64,000 nt of DNA from a bacterium. Lineage in GTDB: Bacteria > Spirochaetota > Leptospiria > Leptospirales > Leptonemataceae. A program made the position numbers and the translations under genes. The stretch spans positions 1 through 64,000 of the forward strand of contig JANSYA010000013.1 in NCBI GenBank assembly GCA_024742665.1. Direction: 5' to 3'. Each line of letters begins with the position of its first letter. The stretch's first letter is position 1. The notes beneath the pieces were generated by a model that saw nothing but the letters and a program-made list of their open reading frames with translations, did no database searches and was not told where the DNA came from. Positions 1 through 8,868 of the stretch are shown here, one piece after another.

Positions 1-96
1 GACTTCCTTCAGACTGCGTTCCCCCGAGAGCGCCGCCTTCACGGCCTCCTCCCGAAATTCCGGTGGATACTTGTTCTTCTTCACTGTGACCTCCAT
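1..96 (-). mobile_element. IS3-family transposase OrfA, 5' end only (cut by window edge)
   Basis: On the minus strand an ATG at 96-94 opens a frame that runs 32 codons to the window edge without a stop. The start reads MEVTVKKNKYPPEF and continues with REEAVKAAL and GERSLKEV. A basic start followed by a Y-x-P-E-F-R-E-E-A-V helix and an S-L-K-E-V turn is the usual N-terminus of the helix-turn-helix OrfA of IS3-type elements, which binds the element ends. An AGGTGA about 9 bases upstream fits a ribosome binding site. The rest of the element lies to the left, so it cannot be told whether it is intact. Confidence 0.75.
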
Positions 97-533
97 AATT
101 CGGTCACCTGAATTGGTGTATCAGTTTTCGGGGATGAGCCAGACGTTCCGGATAATCTGGAAAATTACGATTTTTGAAAGCGCCCCGCAGTCTCCGTTTC
201 GTTGGCGGGCCCCTCGTCTCATCGTCGCCGAAGTGCAGCGCTGAGACGAGGGGCGGTTGCGAAAATGACCTTCCTCACGGAGTAGACCATTTCAAACACC
301 ACACGACATAATCCGCCTACACCCCCTTGTGATCGAGCTCCCCACCCCGCCCTGGTCTCAAATTTTAAGTGGCTTTTAACAAAAATTAGTCCAGTTGGAT
401 CCATCCGGTAGAAATTACTGGCTAATTGTTATAAAGTAGCAGCTGTATTCTGAAGTCTGGACCTGATTGGACATTCATCCGCCCGGCCCGCGAGTCGAAG
501 CTGCCGGATGATCAGAATTACGGGGGTCAGGAA
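97..533. other. Intergenic stretch: probable IS end, then leader of the giant gene
   Basis: No convincing gene is seen here. The first 30-40 bases should hold the terminal inverted repeat of the IS element, but only one end is in view, so its limit cannot be fixed. A 61-codon minus-strand frame at 219-404 has no family resemblance. The part from 360 to 480 is AT-richer and is the likely promoter region of the gene at 534. A GGGGGTCAGGAA sequence lies directly before its ATG. Confidence 0.5.
209..254. repeat. 13-bp perfect inverted repeat (hairpin)
   Basis: The arms gcccctcgtctca (209-221) and tgagacgaggggc (242-254) are perfect reverse complements around a 20-base loop. Neither side has a T-run, so it is not a standard intrinsic terminator. 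It lies between the IS end and the giant toxin-like gene. Confidence 0.7.
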
Positions 534-3500
534 ATGAATCGCAAGCGTACTTTTTTTGACTGGCTCAAGAAGGCTCAGCATAGACCAGGCCGCGACGGAT
601 CCGCTCTCGGCCTGCGTACGACGACCGTCATCATGCTGGCCGCGGGTTTACTGGCCACATCGCCTGACTTCAGCCTGAGAGCCCAACCGGTTCCCGTGCC
701 CGCTCTCAGTAGCTCCGCCTATCAATCGACGGACTTCGATCCTTATTTCAACAACGCCAGCGGCAGCAAGAGCCAGTCCAGTTGGGAAACCCTGATCGAT
801 CAGGCGCGCATTCTACTCGGCGCCCAATGGGAAGCACAGGTCGACGCGACGATCGATGCACACGTCGCGGCGGTCGGTCAGAGCGATTATTTTAGCACGA
901 CGACGGAATACCGCGATTATATCCGCAGTGAACTCGCCTTACAAAAGCAAATTGCCTTCGCTGCCTGGGAAGTAGCCGCAGACGCGCAAATCGAAGCAGA
1001 ACGCGTGGGCTTCCTGACCAATCTGAGCGCGGCCAAAAAGCAGACGGCGATCGGTGAATCCGACGATTCGATCGACGAAGGCCAGGCCGCCGGTGCGACG
1101 GATCCCGACGCTGATCTGACCGCGCAAGAGAAAGAATGGGATTCCAACTTCGCGAATTCAGTCAACGACGGACTGAAACAATTCAGCGACGCGATCGCCG
1201 ACGTGGATCTCCAGTATAATCAGCTGATGCAGTCCATCACGGATCGCGATCAGGAATTCGAACAAAACCGACTGCGCATCGAAGCATACGAACAAACCGT
1301 ACGCGATAATATCACGGCGACGCTGGGTTCAATGCGAAGCTATCTCCAGAGCAACGGCCTGTTTTACGAAGAAACCTGCGTGCAATCCAACTGTACGACC
1401 GACATGAACACCCTGAATCAGGTCGGCCTCAACATGGAGAGCCTGATCAACAATGTGCAGGGGTTACTGGATAACGACGCGCCCCTTTCGCAAATCGCGC
1501 AACAAATGCACGATTATATCGAGCAGGAGAAGCTGGCTTCGGAAACGACACAGCAGGATTGGTTCAATCGCATCGAAGGCTGGGTGGATCGACGCAGCAA
1601 TCCCTTCCAGGCGGACATCAATCCCCACGGCGGCACGAATCCCTATCACGCATACAACGTCGGCAACGACATCTGGTGGCAGAACAATCACGGCGCGCGC
1701 ATGAGCCTGATCGACTGGAGCGCGGTCAACGCGAACCAGGCGCTTTCCGGTTTTTTAGGCCACGCCGGCGGTAACTCAGACGCACTGAAAGCTTATATCA
1801 AAGCGAGCACTGGTTTGTGGGGGGAAGTCGATCAGATTTCGTACGCGGATCTGTGCGGCACCGGTCAGGGCGGTCACGGCCACACGGGACAGAATCGACG
1901 CGCCCATCGCATGTGCTATTTCGAGACTTCGTACAACGACGGCTGCGGCGGCGGCTGTCTGTACGCGAGCTACAACGAAACTTTTATCCATACGAACGTC
2001 GGAAAATCCGGCAAAAACAAATACTGGGCCACGTCCTTCGCCGAGAAGCAGTTTCACCTGAAAGTTCTGTATCACTGGTACGATCAGAACGCGAAAAATA
2101 ATTCGGACATCTGGCAGGGTTATGTCGACGATATCAGCCCGGTCTTCGACCACTGGCACGATAATATCCTGCCCGCCATTCAAAACTGGGAAGCCCAGGT
2201 CGGCGCATTCAATTCCAACCACGCGGCCTGGAAAACCGAAGCGGCCACCCAGCGCACGAACGCGCAGACCGCACGCAATACGCAGATCGACGCGCTGACC
2301 GGCGACCGCAACAAGTGGCTCGCTCAAATGCAGCGCGAATACCGCGACGGCCGCAACCAGTGGGTCGTGATCCAACAGCGTGCGGCCGCGGGACAGGCTG
2401 TGGCGACGAACGTGGCCCTGCCTTCGCCGACCGGCATTGCAAACCTCGATTCAGAGCGCGTGAAGTACGATGAGTTTATCGCGGCCAGCCGCGCCGCAGT
2501 CGAAAGCCGGAGCGCCGCCACGACGCCCCTGGACTTCGACGCGGTCGCCGACTTAAACACCGCGATCGGCAGAGCTTCGATCGGCCTGCGACAGCTGGGA
2601 CTCGCGACGGCCATGACCAACCGGGCCGCCCAGCAGCGCGAACGTTTAATTGAACAAAACATCGCCATGCTCGAAAGCATCGATGGAGTAATGCAAGAGG
2701 TCGGCGACGAGAAAAAGCAGCTCAAAGGTTATTCGGTCGAAGTTTTAGATAACGGAACGATCCGCGCGACGCGCCAGATCCACAGCGGCCTCGCGACACG
2801 CCTGCACGGAGACGGCACGTCCACTTCGCACTACGAAGCAGAGCTCGCGGAACAGGTGCTCGAAATCGCCCCGCCCGCCGCGGTCCAGCTCGTCGAAACC
2901 GGATCGCTCTTCGACGCCTGGGACGATCGTCAGGTCTTAAGCGAATTTTCGCACAGCATGCGCGAAAGCGCCGCCGCCGGTAACGACTACATGTACGGCG
3001 CGCAGTCGGCGCTGCAGGATTCGATGGCCTACGCGGCCCACAAACAACAGAATTTTTACGCGAACCGCTCAAAACAAATCGCGGACGCCGTCGCCTACAA
3101 AGCGCGTCACAGCGGCGGCCTCGGCAAAGCATTGCAGGCCATCGCCACGTCCATGTTCTCCGGCGGACTTTCGCTCGAAGCGGCTACGCAACAATATATG
3201 CACAACCAGGTCGCGGGCAGAGTCGCGGAGGCCACCGGCCTGCCCGCCGGCATCTTCTCGGCCGTGCTCGGCGGAGCCGACTGGGGCAGCGCAACCGAAG
3301 ACTATGTCATCGGCGAAATGGAAAGCCAGGTCACACAGGCGATCGTAAAAGCGACCGGCCTGCCCGCCGGATTCATCAGCGGCATGGTTTCGGCGGATGG
3401 CGTCGACATTAGCGGCGAAAACATGACCGCCGCCTTTAACAATTACGCCGACGAACTCTTCGCCGAAAAACTGGAAGAAGGCACCGGCATTCCCGGCCTC

Positions 3501-6155
3501 GCGGGTTTTCTCAAGCGCACGACCATCGCCGATCGCAACGCGAAGAAAGCCGCGCGCGAAGCGGCGAAACCTAAAGAGGAAGACTATGCTACGATGGGCG
3601 CGACCTACGTCTGGCGCAACGCCGATCACAATAAAGATATGGGCGTCGCTCTCCAGGCGACAGAAACCGTAGCCGGCGCGGCCGCCATCGGAACCGGCTG
3701 GGGCACCGCAGCCTTCGCGGGTTATATGGCGGCGAAGAGCGCGTACAAAGGTTATCTCACGGGCGACAGCACCGACACAATCTTAAAGAAAGCGGCCGTA
3801 GCCGGCGCATCGTCTGTGATCAATCATTATATTTCGAAATCCGGCGCGAGCGTCAATCTAACGTACGACGAAGAGGGTGGGTTCGGCGGCTCGGTCAGCG
3901 CGAGTATCCCGATCAAAGGCACGCCGCTCAATGTCGGCGGAAGTTTGAGTTTTCAAGAAGGCCAGGGCATTACCGGCGGCGGACTGACGGCCGGGGTGGA
4001 ATTCGAAGGCGGCCCGGAAATTAACGCCGGCCTGAATTTCGCGGTGGAAGACGGCAAAGTCAAAGGCACCGGCGGTTCGCTCAGCGCGGCCTATACCAGC
4101 GACTCTGGATTCGGCGCCAGCGGTAATATCAATTTTAACGCCAGCGGGAACGTAACGAGCGTCGGCGCAGAGCTGACGTTCAAAAGAGAGAAGGAATGGC
4201 TGGATTCGAAAGGCGAACCGATCGAAGGCGCTTCCGGCACGCACACTGCCGGACTGGGTCTGACGATCAACGCGGATCGTAGCTACCGCATCCGCGGAAT
4301 CAATCGGGTCAGCGGAAAAGACAAATACGGCATCGGCGTGAACAGCGCAAGCGCCAGCGGTTCCCTGGACATCAACTACGGCGCGACCGGCGGCTACGTC
4401 GGGCATAGCAGCACGCAGAGCGCGGAGTTTGGTTTTCAGACGCAGGGCGAGAAAGAAGCGGCGATGAATGAGCGCAAAGCCGCGCTTGATGAAAAGAAAG
4501 CCAAAGGCACGATCACCGAGAATGAACTGGCGGAGCTGGCCGGTCTTGAAAAACGCATCAATAATGAAGGCCGCGAGAAAGTCAACGAACGCCTGGTGGC
4601 CAAACTCACGGCGGCGAATTTCACCGAAGAGGAAATCGAAAAAATTCTGAAGGGCGATGCGCATGATCCAGCCATTGCAGCGAAACTAAAGCGCAGCGGA
4701 TTTCGCACGGAAAGTTCAGGCGACGGGAGCGTGCTCTCGAATCTCGGAAACGGAATCAAGGACGCCTTCCGCTGGTTGACCGGAACTTACAGCACCGGCG
4801 CGGGTATGATCGACCCGGAGACGGGAGAGATGGTCGTTCGTACGTGTTTCGTAGCCGGGACTCTCGTGCTAGTTTTGGATGATCATGGAAATTCGCGCCT
4901 TGTTGAAATCGAGATGCTGAAGCTATCCTATAAGGCTTGGGCCTGCGATCAGTATACCGGCAAGCAATGCGATTGGTATCCAATTACACATCTGCATGCT
5001 CGCGAAGCGGAAGGTCACTACCGCATGAAGGTCTCGGGACTGGAACTTGGCGTTACCAGGGAGCACCCGATCAATATTGCCGGCAGCGCGCAGCCTGACT
5101 GGCGGAACGTTGCAGACGCGAAGGTTGGTCAGTTCGTACATACGACGGCAAGTATGTTGGGAAATTCACCGCAATCTGGGCTACTGCGCGTGGCTTCTTA
5201 CAAAAAAGTTCCCGTGCGCACTGATCATCCTTTACTTGCGAAGCGCGGTCCGCCAGTGCGCATTGAGTCACTGGAATTCGTTCCCGGGAAGGTCAAGGTG
5301 TATAACTTCACCGTTGGCGGCGCTCATACGTATTTCGTCGGCAACGAACGGCTTGCCATTCATGTCCATAATGCTGACGCGCTTCAGTATGCCAGAACGA
5401 AATTTCTCAGGTTGTCTTCTGGCGCTCGAAAAGATTACCTGAAAGAAAAATACGGAGCAGGGAATCTCGAAGAAAAGGAAAAGGAATTTCAGAAAGAATA
5501 CGAAAAAGCTCATAAGCTGGCCAGGGATTTGCAACTCAGTCAGGCAGGCCACCTGAACAGCAATCCGCAGATACCTCAGACTGAAGACGTCCAAGCAGAG
5601 ATAAGAAGACAGCAGGCCCTATGCGAAACCGATATTTGTCGGGATGCCTTTGCGCAAGGACTTAATAGCGGAGAAATAGATGGAACGATAATGGTTTCGG
5701 CCTCTGGGAGTCTTGCCGCGCAGGGTAGTTTTGCAGGGACCGGTAAAGGTGTTGTTAAGGTGGGACCCGGTAAGCTCCCAGTTCGCGGGGCGCAAAAGCC
5801 AGGGAATGGAGCCCCGAAGCCACCTGCTAAGATCACTGCTTCGAGCTCGGCAGATGCATTGAAGTTGAAGAACCAACTAGCGGCCCAAGAGATCGCTGGA
5901 GGGCATGCATTTGAAAAACACGTTCTCAACAGGGGCGAATTCCCGGGCATACGGACCAGGGCCCAATTTGCAAAAGAAGCTGAAAGAATAATGAACAGTC
6001 CAACGACGAAAGTGCGAATCCTAAAAAGAGGCCGCAAAGCTTATTGGAATCCTGAAACAGGCACTATAATATTATCCAATCCAAAAGCGCGGGATGGGGG
6101 AACCATGTTTAAGCCAGACATTGGAGAACAATATTTCACAGATGTGGTAGAGTGA
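534..6155 (+). CDS. Giant secreted Hint-domain protein, polymorphic-toxin-like
   Basis: This 1873-residue protein begins with a long basic stretch and a hydrophobic segment near residues 27-50, an extended Sec signal. Residues about 60-900 are rich in helix and coiled coil. Next come three related segments built on A-T-G-L-P-A-G, then a Gly/Ser beta-rich stretch (about 1100-1300). A Hint module runs from Cys1438 (start CFVAGT) to HVHN at 1610-1613, the layout of a self-cleaving pre-toxin Hint. The last 95 residues have His1791 and His1796, then a basic strand-rich part and G-G-T1857-M-F; this resembles the BECR-type RNase tips of contact-dependent toxins. The architecture matches the very long Leptospira family I know as TIGR04388. 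The toxic activity and exact tip family are inferred. The 3' third is AT-richer, as expected for an exchanged tip. Confidence 0.8.
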   Translation: MNRKRTFFDWLKKAQHRPGRDGSALGLRTTTVIMLAAGLLATSPDFSLRAQPVPVPALSSSAYQSTDFDPYFNNASGSKSQSSWETLIDQARILLGAQWEAQVDATIDAHVAAVGQSDYFSTTTEYRDYIRSELALQKQIAFAAWEVAADAQIEAERVGFLTNLSAAKKQTAIGESDDSIDEGQAAGATDPDADLTAQEKEWDSNFANSVNDGLKQFSDAIADVDLQYNQLMQSITDRDQEFEQNRLRIEAYEQTVRDNITATLGSMRSYLQSNGLFYEETCVQSNCTTDMNTLNQVGLNMESLINNVQGLLDNDAPLSQIAQQMHDYIEQEKLASETTQQDWFNRIEGWVDRRSNPFQADINPHGGTNPYHAYNVGNDIWWQNNHGARMSLIDWSAVNANQALSGFLGHAGGNSDALKAYIKASTGLWGEVDQISYADLCGTGQGGHGHTGQNRRAHRMCYFETSYNDGCGGGCLYASYNETFIHTNVGKSGKNKYWATSFAEKQFHLKVLYHWYDQNAKNNSDIWQGYVDDISPVFDHWHDNILPAIQNWEAQVGAFNSNHAAWKTEAATQRTNAQTARNTQIDALTGDRNKWLAQMQREYRDGRNQWVVIQQRAAAGQAVATNVALPSPTGIANLDSERVKYDEFIAASRAAVESRSAATTPLDFDAVADLNTAIGRASIGLRQLGLATAMTNRAAQQRERLIEQNIAMLESIDGVMQEVGDEKKQLKGYSVEVLDNGTIRATRQIHSGLATRLHGDGTSTSHYEAELAEQVLEIAPPAAVQLVETGSLFDAWDDRQVLSEFSHSMRESAAAGNDYMYGAQSALQDSMAYAAHKQQNFYANRSKQIADAVAYKARHSGGLGKALQAIATSMFSGGLSLEAATQQYMHNQVAGRVAEATGLPAGIFSAVLGGADWGSATEDYVIGEMESQVTQAIVKATGLPAGFISGMVSADGVDISGENMTAAFNNYADELFAEKLEEGTGIPGLAGFLKRTTIADRNAKKAAREAAKPKEEDYATMGATYVWRNADHNKDMGVALQATETVAGAAAIGTGWGTAAFAGYMAAKSAYKGYLTGDSTDTILKKAAVAGASSVINHYISKSGASVNLTYDEEGGFGGSVSASIPIKGTPLNVGGSLSFQEGQGITGGGLTAGVEFEGGPEINAGLNFAVEDGKVKGTGGSLSAAYTSDSGFGASGNINFNASGNVTSVGAELTFKREKEWLDSKGEPIEGASGTHTAGLGLTINADRSYRIRGINRVSGKDKYGIGVNSASASGSLDINYGATGGYVGHSSTQSAEFGFQTQGEKEAAMNERKAALDEKKAKGTITENELAELAGLEKRINNEGREKVNERLVAKLTAANFTEEEIEKILKGDAHDPAIAAKLKRSGFRTESSGDGSVLSNLGNGIKDAFRWLTGTYSTGAGMIDPETGEMVVRTCFVAGTLVLVLDDHGNSRLVEIEMLKLSYKAWACDQYTGKQCDWYPITHLHAREAEGHYRMKVSGLELGVTREHPINIAGSAQPDWRNVADAKVGQFVHTTASMLGNSPQSGLLRVASYKKVPVRTDHPLLAKRGPPVRIESLEFVPGKVKVYNFTVGGAHTYFVGNERLAIHVHNADALQYARTKFLRLSSGARKDYLKEKYGAGNLEEKEKEFQKEYEKAHKLARDLQLSQAGHLNSNPQIPQTEDVQAEIRRQQALCETDICRDAFAQGLNSGEIDGTIMVSASGSLAAQGSFAGTGKGVVKVGPGKLPVRGAQKPGNGAPKPPAKITASSSADALKLKNQLAAQEIAGGHAFEKHVLNRGEFPGIRTRAQFAKEAERIMNSPTTKVRILKRGRKAYWNPETGTIILSNPKARDGGTMFKPDIGEQYFTDVVE

Positions 6156-6164
6156 GAAATAAAA

Positions 6165-6488
6165 ATGCCATTAAAGGGATTAAGCGATACTGAAAAAGCC
6201 ATAGTTCATGAATGCCTGGAAGCAACTACCGAAGGGCCCTTTTTTGAGGAATGGGAATTCGAGACTCTATTCGGTCTTACGCGGGAAGAGGTCCGTGAAG
6301 TTATAGATAATTTTGATCAATGGGAACGCGAAAGCGAAGAAAATATGGCAAGGAATGCAATAAATGGAGCATTAGGAAATCTATTAGGTTTTCCCCATCG
6401 AAAAGAAAAGATATGGGAACAGTACATTTCTGTTTCTCCTGAGGAGATAAAGCGAATTTTTGATCTATACAGAGCCAATCAAGGATGA
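6165..6488 (+). CDS. Probable immunity protein for the upstream toxin tip
   Basis: This acidic 107-residue protein starts 9 bases after the toxin stop codon. It has no signal peptide or membrane segment and should be cytosolic and mostly helical. Its pattern (L-S-D-T-E-K near the start, then G-P-F-F-E-E-W-E-F and F-G-L-T-R-E-E-V) recalls small immunity proteins coded next to CdiA-type tips, but I cannot name a family. Position, size, charge opposite to the basic toxin tip, and the shared AT-rich composition are the grounds for the call. It would bind and block the RNase-like tip in the producing cell. It could instead be an unrelated small gene of the same acquired island. Confidence 0.6.
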   Translation: MPLKGLSDTEKAIVHECLEATTEGPFFEEWEFETLFGLTREEVREVIDNFDQWERESEENMARNAINGALGNLLGFPHRKEKIWEQYISVSPEEIKRIFDLYRANQG

Positions 6489-6547
6489 TGAGCGAAAAAT
6501 CAGAATATCTGACACTCCCGACACTCCCTCCCAATAGGATAAATCAC

Positions 6548-7399
6548 ATGGATACGAAAGTCACACCAACCCTCCTGGCCCTACTCCTCGCATCCTGCGC
6601 CCCGACGCCGTCCCCCGACGCCGCCGCCGAAGCCGATGCCCTCAACCAACAGGGCCTCACCCACTTCCAGGCGACGCGCTACCCCCGCGCCGCGAAGCTC
6701 TTCCTGGACGCTCGCGATCTCGACCCCACCGAAGGCGAATATGCAAACAACGCGGGTATGGCCTATCTGCGTATGGGCCAGGTCGGCCCGGCGGCGACGC
6801 ACTTTCAAAATGCGATCGAATTGAACCCTGAGCGGGCCATGTATCATTATAACATCGGCCTCGCCTTCTTAAACGGTGCCGATCCGGAGCTGGCCCTCGC
6901 GGCCTTCTTAAAAGCGATTGAGATCGATAAAGATTACTTCGACGCGAATTCCTACGCGGGACTGCTCTTCTTTCAAAGCGGCGCCTTCGACGACGCGGTG
7001 AAGCACTGGGAGAACGCGGCCGCCATTAAAGACAACGCGGACATTGAAACGAATCTTGCAATGGCCTATATGGCACAGGGTGACGAGGCAGCCGCGCTGG
7101 AAGCACTCGGCAAGGCGAAGAGCATCAATCCGGACTACGGCCTGACGTATTATAACTACGGCGTACTCTATCAAAAGCGCGGCGATCTGAACGAAGCCGA
7201 AGCGAACTACGCAAAAGCCGCGCAGCTTGCGCCGGAAAAATTTGAGACCTACTTAAATCTGGCGATCGTGCAAACGAAGCTGGAGAAAAAGAACGCCGCC
7301 ATCGGCAATCTGGAAACATTTCTGACGCGCGTGCCGGCGAATATGACGCAGCAGATCAACGACGCCCAGCGCCGCTTACGCGAACTACGCGCGAAGTGA
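6548..7399 (+). CDS. TPR-repeat lipoprotein
   Basis: The frame is open from 6485, but the ATG at 6548 has an AGGA about 9 bases upstream and gives a clean lipoprotein signal: hydrophobic LLALLLASC with the lipid-bearing Cys at residue 17. The mature part holds about seven tetratricopeptide repeats from residue 32 to the end, with the usual spaced Ala, Gly, Tyr and Pro positions (for example G-M-A-Y-L-R-M-G and Y-N-Y-G-V-L-Y). TPR lipoproteins act as protein-protein scaffolds on a membrane; the partner is not visible from the neighbourhood. It is convergent with the next gene. Confidence 0.8.
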   Translation: MDTKVTPTLLALLLASCAPTPSPDAAAEADALNQQGLTHFQATRYPRAAKLFLDARDLDPTEGEYANNAGMAYLRMGQVGPAATHFQNAIELNPERAMYHYNIGLAFLNGADPELALAAFLKAIEIDKDYFDANSYAGLLFFQSGAFDDAVKHWENAAAIKDNADIETNLAMAYMAQGDEAAALEALGKAKSINPDYGLTYYNYGVLYQKRGDLNEAEANYAKAAQLAPEKFETYLNLAIVQTKLEKKNAAIGNLETFLTRVPANMTQQINDAQRRLRELRAK

Positions 7400-7415
7400 G
7401 AAGCGAAGGCTTCTC
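7398..7415. terminator. Hairpin between convergent genes
   Basis: gagaagc (7398-7404) and gcttctc (7409-7415) form a perfect 7-bp stem with a GAAG loop. It starts inside the stop codon of the TPR lipoprotein and precedes the end of the opposite gene, so it can serve both. There is no T-run, which lowers confidence. Confidence 0.45.
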
Positions 7416-7425
7416 GTGAAACCGG

Positions 7426-8100
7426 CTACACAATATACGTCAGTAAATACATCAGCACCCAGGGAAGCAAAAAGATCAGCACTCCACGCCCCGTCGCCTG
7501 CCCGAAGACCGCACCGTAGGCGGCCACCGTAATCCAGCCTTCCCAGAGCCAGGTGATCACCACGGCGGCGATCGCGAAGAAGATTCGAAAGGCGTCGAAG
7601 GGACTGTAGTCCGCGCCGATCGGAAATAGATTCCCGGTGACCGCGGCGAAGAGGCCGTTCACGAGCATCGGCGCGAGGCTGAAGACCGCCAGGCTCATTG
7701 TCAGCGACATCGCGACAAGACCAGAGCCTCCGCGTTCGCCGAGCAGCGCAAGCAATGCAAACCGCAGGACGCCGATCAATGCGATCAGCGCGATCCAGAT
7801 AAACGGAAATTCATACGGCAGGTCGCTCATCGCGCTCAGGGCCGGGAAGTCCGAACGTGGCAGACCTTTGCCGCTGAGATATTCGCCGGCGGCGCTTTCC
7901 CAGGCCGCGCCGCTAACTGCGGCCACGATCGTCAGCAACAGGGCGGCCAGGATCAGCAGGCAGACCAGGCCGCGAAGCGCGGTTCCGGGTAACGAATCTC
8001 GCGAGCCATTCGTAAAAAATCGCCGGGGACCGATCGCCGCGCGGAATAGATCGCCAACCGCATTTAGAACTATTTTCAATTCTATAATAATTGCATTCAT
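7426..8100 (-). CDS. Multi-pass membrane protein, Yip1-like
   Basis: About 224 residues from the ATG at 8100. A short amphipathic N-terminus is followed by roughly five hydrophobic segments (LVCLLILAALLLTIV, a pair around FIWIALIALIG, FSLAPMLVNGLF, and a last pair ending LPWVLMYLLTYIV). The layout, with Pro-rich turns inside the last segments, is like bacterial Yip1/YIPF-type integral proteins of unknown role; this is a resemblance only. The frame stays open to 8322, but that longer form would overlap the start of the divergent gene at 8221, so the internal ATG was chosen. No clear ribosome binding site is visible. Confidence 0.6.
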   Translation of the reverse strand: MNAIIIELKIVLNAVGDLFRAAIGPRRFFTNGSRDSLPGTALRGLVCLLILAALLLTIVAAVSGAAWESAAGEYLSGKGLPRSDFPALSAMSDLPYEFPFIWIALIALIGVLRFALLALLGERGGSGLVAMSLTMSLAVFSLAPMLVNGLFAAVTGNLFPIGADYSPFDAFRIFFAIAAVVITWLWEGWITVAAYGAVFGQATGRGVLIFLLPWVLMYLLTYIV

Positions 8101-8220
8101 GTCGTCTACTGTAGCCTGGGCCAGGCACGCCGACTTGCAAGTAAAAAAGCTTTTGTATTTATTGATGCCCGCGCAAAATACATCATTGACGATTGATTCG
8201 CAAAATCGCAACTCACTCTT

Positions 8221-8766
8221 ATGGGAATATTCGATCGATTCAAGAAAAAAGACAGGCCGCAAGAACGCAGTCGGGACCACCACTACTACCTGGCGCACTA
8301 CGCCTTGCGTTACGTCGCTCATGACGATCCATTGTTTTTCTTCGCCGTACTTGGTTCAGACGAATCCGAAAAATTTCTGAATCATATCTTTACGAATCTG
8401 TGCGAAAATGTTCCCGATCCGGCTGTTCAGCCTCACTTCGGAGTCGAAGACTTAAAAATCCACCGCACGCGCATTGGGCAATATCCGGTCGTAACCATCG
8501 AAATGCCGCCCGCCCTCACTATGGGAGAAGCCTACTTCGCGACCTTCGTGGGTTTGTTCGATTTAAGCGAAGCAGCCGGAGAAAAAAGCGAGGAATTACG
8601 GGGGCGATTCTTTACGCTCGAAGTCGGTCAAACCCTGGAAGGCCAAGCTCGCACAGTTATCGGTGAATGGACTCACGATGAAAGCCATCTGAACTACGGA
8701 ACGGGCCCTGCCCCGAGCCTGCCGGAATTCCTGGGTGCCGTCGAAGAGCTACTGACAGGCGATTGA
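8221..8766 (+). CDS. Conserved-looking cytosolic protein, function unknown
   Basis: I do not recognise this 181-residue protein. It has no signal peptide or membrane segment. It starts with a short basic tail (MGIFDRFKKKDRP), then His/Tyr-rich helix (HHYYLAHYALRYV), a hydrophobic strand-loop region and an acidic C-terminus ending in a predicted helix. Codon use matches the neighbours and the frame is clean, so it is probably real. The start lacks a good ribosome binding site, but upstream sequence in the same frame offers no better start. It is divergent from the Yip1-like gene with about 120 bases between them, which must hold both promoters. Confidence 0.6.
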   Translation: MGIFDRFKKKDRPQERSRDHHYYLAHYALRYVAHDDPLFFFAVLGSDESEKFLNHIFTNLCENVPDPAVQPHFGVEDLKIHRTRIGQYPVVTIEMPPALTMGEAYFATFVGLFDLSEAAGEKSEELRGRFFTLEVGQTLEGQARTVIGEWTHDESHLNYGTGPAPSLPEFLGAVEELLTGD

Positions 8767-8868
8767 GGGACGCAATGAATGTCGGCTGGATAAGTCCCTT
8801 CGCATCACGAATTCATAATTCAGACATCGCAGAATCGAGGTTTCAGCGACTATCCCCCGTTGCCAATC

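Noticed and set aside
3858..4664. 268-codon minus-strand frame inside the giant gene
   Set aside because: It is an antisense shadow of the giant gene's Gly-rich region, with an Ala/Arg/Phe bias and no family features.
8101..8322. N-terminal extension of the Yip1-like protein to 8322
   Set aside because: It would overlap the start of the divergent gene at 8221 and adds a polar stretch with no family character; the ATG at 8100 gives a sensible membrane protein.
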